From assembly GCA_003228175.2 (NCBI GenBank), contig QGNQ01000012.1:1-47550 (forward strand): a stretch of 47,550 bases of DNA, written 5' to 3'. The DNA comes from Chloroflexota bacterium (GTDB taxonomy: Bacteria; Chloroflexota; Dehalococcoidia; Bin125). The notes under the pieces were generated by a model. That model was not told where the DNA came from. It did no database searches and was given only the letters and a program-made list of their open reading frames with translations. Each line of letters begins with the position of its first letter. Within the stretch, counting starts at the first letter, position 1. This document shows positions 45,961 through 47,550 of the stretch, piece by piece. Position numbers and translations under genes: made by a program.

Positions 45961-45970
45961 GCGTTAACGC
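45961..45970. promoter_or_regulatory. Perfect palindrome GCGTTAACGC upstream of the ilv leader promoter
   Basis: A 10-bp palindrome just ahead of the -35 of the presumed ilv leader promoter. It may bind an activator or repressor. Confidence 0.35.
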
Positions 45971-45978
45971 GATGGTGC

Positions 45979-46008
45979 TTCACGGGTCGAGGGGCGGTGA
46001 GCTATGGT
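45979..46008 (+). promoter_or_regulatory. Probable promoter of the ilvB leader transcript
   Basis: TTCACG (45979-45984), an 18-nt spacer, then TATGGT (46003-46008). Transcription would start near 46015, 19 nt before the leader peptide start. Confidence 0.45.
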
Positions 46009-46033
46009 GAATGGCAATGGACGGAGTGCAGAC

Positions 46034-46114
46034 ATGCGGCGACTGATTTTCCTGGTGGTGGCCTTGGCGGTGGTAGTCGTAGCAGTGCGTTCCGTTGGGG
46101 GCGGCGACGAGTAG
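46034..46114 (+). CDS. Leader peptide of the ilvB attenuator
   Basis: A 26-codon frame with ATG 46034 and TAG 46112. Twelve of 26 residues are Val, Leu or Ile: LIFLVV, then an uninterrupted VVVV block, and others. GGAG lies 8 nt upstream. A strong hairpin with T-run follows and ilvB comes after, the standard layout for translation-coupled attenuation: when charged Val/Leu/Ile tRNAs are scarce the ribosome stalls here and the terminator does not form. The hydrophobic stretch could also be read as a tiny membrane protein, but its context favours a leader. Confidence 0.75.
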   Translation: MRRLIFLVVALAVVVVAVRSVGGGDE

Positions 46115-46139
46115 TCGTCGTCCAGCACAGCGGAACGCA
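46086..46139 (+). promoter_or_regulatory. Alternative stem-loops in the ilvB leader
   Basis: GCGTTCCG (46087-46094) in the leader peptide pairs with CGGAACGC (46131-46138), and CGACGA/TCGTCG (46105-46120) form an inner hairpin around the stop codon. GCGTT could instead pair with a second AACGC (46139-46143) inside the terminator stem. These are the parts of a switch, though the full folding is not resolved. Confidence 0.5.
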
Positions 46140-46170
46140 ACGCCGGTCATCGCGACCGGCGTTTTTGTTT
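46139..46170 (+). terminator. Rho-independent terminator of the ilvB attenuator
   Basis: AACGCCGGTC and GACCGGCGTT form a perfect 10-bp stem with an ATCGC loop, followed by TTTGTTT. It lies 25 nt after the leader peptide stop and 68 nt before the ilvB ATG. Confidence 0.8.
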
Positions 46171-46237
46171 GTGCGGGGTGTGTGTGTGGGGGGATCGGTG
46201 AATGGCCGGTCGCCGCGGGCGAAGGGGAGACAGGACG

Positions 46238-47550
46238 ATGAAACTGACAGGCGCCCAGATTCTGCTGGAGTGTTTGAAGGCCGAGGGCGTGGAGACGCTG
46301 TTCGGCTACCCCGGCGGCGTCGTACTGCCGCTTTACGACACGTTCGTGCAGTACCCGGAGATTCAGCATGTGCTCGTGCGTCATGAGCAGTCGGCGGCGC
46401 ACGCGGCGGACGCCTATGCGCGGGTGAGCGGCAAGACGGGCGTCTGCCTGGCGACGTCGGGCCCGGGCGCGACGAATCTGGTGACGGGGATCTGCACGGC
46501 CTACATGGACTCCGTGCCGATGGTGGTGCTCACCGGCAACGTGGCGCGGGACCTGCTGGGCCGGGACGGCTTCCAGGAGGCCGACATCACGGGGATCACA
46601 CTGCCGATCACGAAGCACAACTACCTGGTGATGCGCGCCAGTGAGGTGGCACAGGCCGTCAAAGAGGCGTTCCACATCGCGTCGACGGGGCGCAAGGGCC
46701 CGGTGCTGGTGGACATTCCCAAGGATGTGTTCATTGAGACGGCGGAGTGGGAGGGCTACCCGGAGGACGTGCACTTGCGCGGCTACCCGGTTGTGAATCG
46801 GCCGTTGCCGATGGAAGTGGAGCGCGCAGCGGCGCTGATCAATGCGGCCGAGAAGCCGGTGATTCTGGCCGGGCATGGCGTGATCATGTCGGGCGCGGCG
46901 GAGGAGTTGCGGACGTTCGCTGAGAAGGCGGACGTGCCCGTGATCACGACGCTGCTGGGCATCTCGGCGATCCCGAACGCGCATCCGCTGTCGTACGGCT
47001 TCCTGGGCATGCACGGGCACTACTACTGCAACCTGGCGGCCGATGAGGCGGACGTCGTGATCGGGATGGGGATGCGCTTCGACGACCGGGCGATGGGGCG
47101 TTTCAACGCGTTCAACCCGGGCGCGAAGATCGTGCATATCGACATCGATCCGGCAGAGCTGGGCAAGAACTTCGAGACGCACGCGCCGGTGCAGGGCGAT
47201 GTGGCCGAGACGCTGCGGATGCTGACGCCGCTGGTGGAGCCGGCCTCGCATCCGCAGTGGCGGGGCTGGATCGACGCGCTCAAGGCGGAGCACCCCACGG
47301 AGTACTTCGGCGAGGAGTCGGAGTTGACGGGGACCTGGCTGGTGCGGGCGATCGGGGACGAGACGAAGGGCGCGGCGACGATCGTGACGGGGGTGGGCCA
47401 GCACCAGATGTGGGCCGCGCAGTATTACCCGTTCCAGCGCCCGCGGCAGTGGGTGACGAGCGGCGGCTTGGGCACGATGGGCTACGAGGTGCCGGCGGCG
47501 ATTGGCGCGCAGTTCGCGCAGTCGGAGCCGGTCTGGGCGATCTGCGGCGA
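46238..47550 (+). CDS. ilvB: Acetolactate synthase large subunit (partial, runs off the window)
   Basis: The first 437 codons of the ThDP enzyme that makes acetolactate or acetohydroxybutyrate, the first shared step to Val, Leu and Ile. The N-terminal PYR domain shows LFGYPGGVVLPLYD and VLVRHEQSAAHAADAYARV with the catalytic Glu50. CLATSGPGATNLVTG is typical of this family, and the central FAD/Rossmann domain follows. The C-terminal PP domain with the GDG motif is outside. ATG 46238, preceded by GGGGAGACAGGA. The gene is controlled by the upstream attenuator. Confidence 0.95.
   Translation, partial: MKLTGAQILLECLKAEGVETLFGYPGGVVLPLYDTFVQYPEIQHVLVRHEQSAAHAADAYARVSGKTGVCLATSGPGATNLVTGICTAYMDSVPMVVLTGNVARDLLGRDGFQEADITGITLPITKHNYLVMRASEVAQAVKEAFHIASTGRKGPVLVDIPKDVFIETAEWEGYPEDVHLRGYPVVNRPLPMEVERAAALINAAEKPVILAGHGVIMSGAAEELRTFAEKADVPVITTLLGISAIPNAHPLSYGFLGMHGHYYCNLAADEADVVIGMGMRFDDRAMGRFNAFNPGAKIVHIDIDPAELGKNFETHAPVQGDVAETLRMLTPLVEPASHPQWRGWIDALKAEHPTEYFGEESELTGTWLVRAIGDETKGAATIVTGVGQHQMWAAQYYPFQRPRQWVTSGGLGTMGYEVPAAIGAQFAQSEPVWAICG

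Overview
The window is a very G+C-rich bacterial chromosome segment of about 47.5 kb. It is mostly housekeeping genes, with a more accessory stretch from about 27 kb to 43 kb. G clearly exceeds C on the + strand even under minus-strand genes, so the + strand is probably the leading strand. The gene set suggests a member of Chloroflexota, perhaps near the SAR202/Dehalococcoidia side: an F-type ATP synthase with an atypical subunit a, Rex, a fosfomycin-insensitive type of MurA, several acyl-CoA dehydrogenases and SDRs, a LarA-type racemase, and small Chloroflexota-like membrane or Cys-rich proteins. The phylum is an inference from protein character; no database search was possible.

Layout. 1-3.0 kb: two tandem MFS exporters with start/stop overlaps. 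3.2-3.7 kb: a bifunctional nuclease family protein. 3.8-13.1 kb: the ATP synthase operon (atpZ-B-E-F-H-A-G, then a HAD phosphatase and a crotonase-family gene, then atpD-C). 13.2-15.7 kb: murA and an mreB-type gene. 15.9-18.9 kb: a VOC protein, rex and two unknown genes that diverge from a repeat-bearing control region. 19.0-25.3 kb: gyrA, a 50-residue Cys-rich protein, tsaE-tsaB-ndk, rsfS (apparently with a CTG start) and mnmA. 25.4-27.3 kb: two small membrane proteins around an acyl-CoA dehydrogenase. 27.3-28.0 kb: two serine tRNAs bracketing a TfoX-like gene. 28.2-30.2 kb: a DUF4349 lipoprotein gene split by an in-frame amber codon, and a secreted repeat protein. 30.3-37.4 kb: an orphan DNA methyltransferase, a flavin reductase, an acyl-CoA dehydrogenase, an SRPBCC protein, a LarA-family racemase, a PQQ-propeller lipoprotein and a small basic protein. 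37.4-42.2 kb: an SDR remnant, unknown genes, a metallo-hydrolase whose ribosome binding site lies in a 16-bp inverted repeat, an SDR, and a DHA2 exporter lacking its first membrane segment. 42.4-47.5 kb: the divergent TetR regulator, ilvE, plsY, a geranylgeranyl-reductase-like flavoprotein, and a leader peptide plus terminator (attenuator) ahead of ilvB, which runs off the window.

The strongest less-expected signals are: the branched-chain amino acid attenuator before ilvB; the hairpin that sequesters the start region of the metallo-hydrolase; the roughly 260-residue segment between conserved membrane parts of ATP synthase subunit a; the interruption of the atp operon by metabolic genes; the Cys-to-Asp MurA; the amber-split DUF4349 lipoprotein; the 50-residue Cys-rich protein; promoters with a -10 box exactly 6 nt before a start codon (leaderless transcripts); and the TetR/exporter control region with 14-bp tandem repeats.
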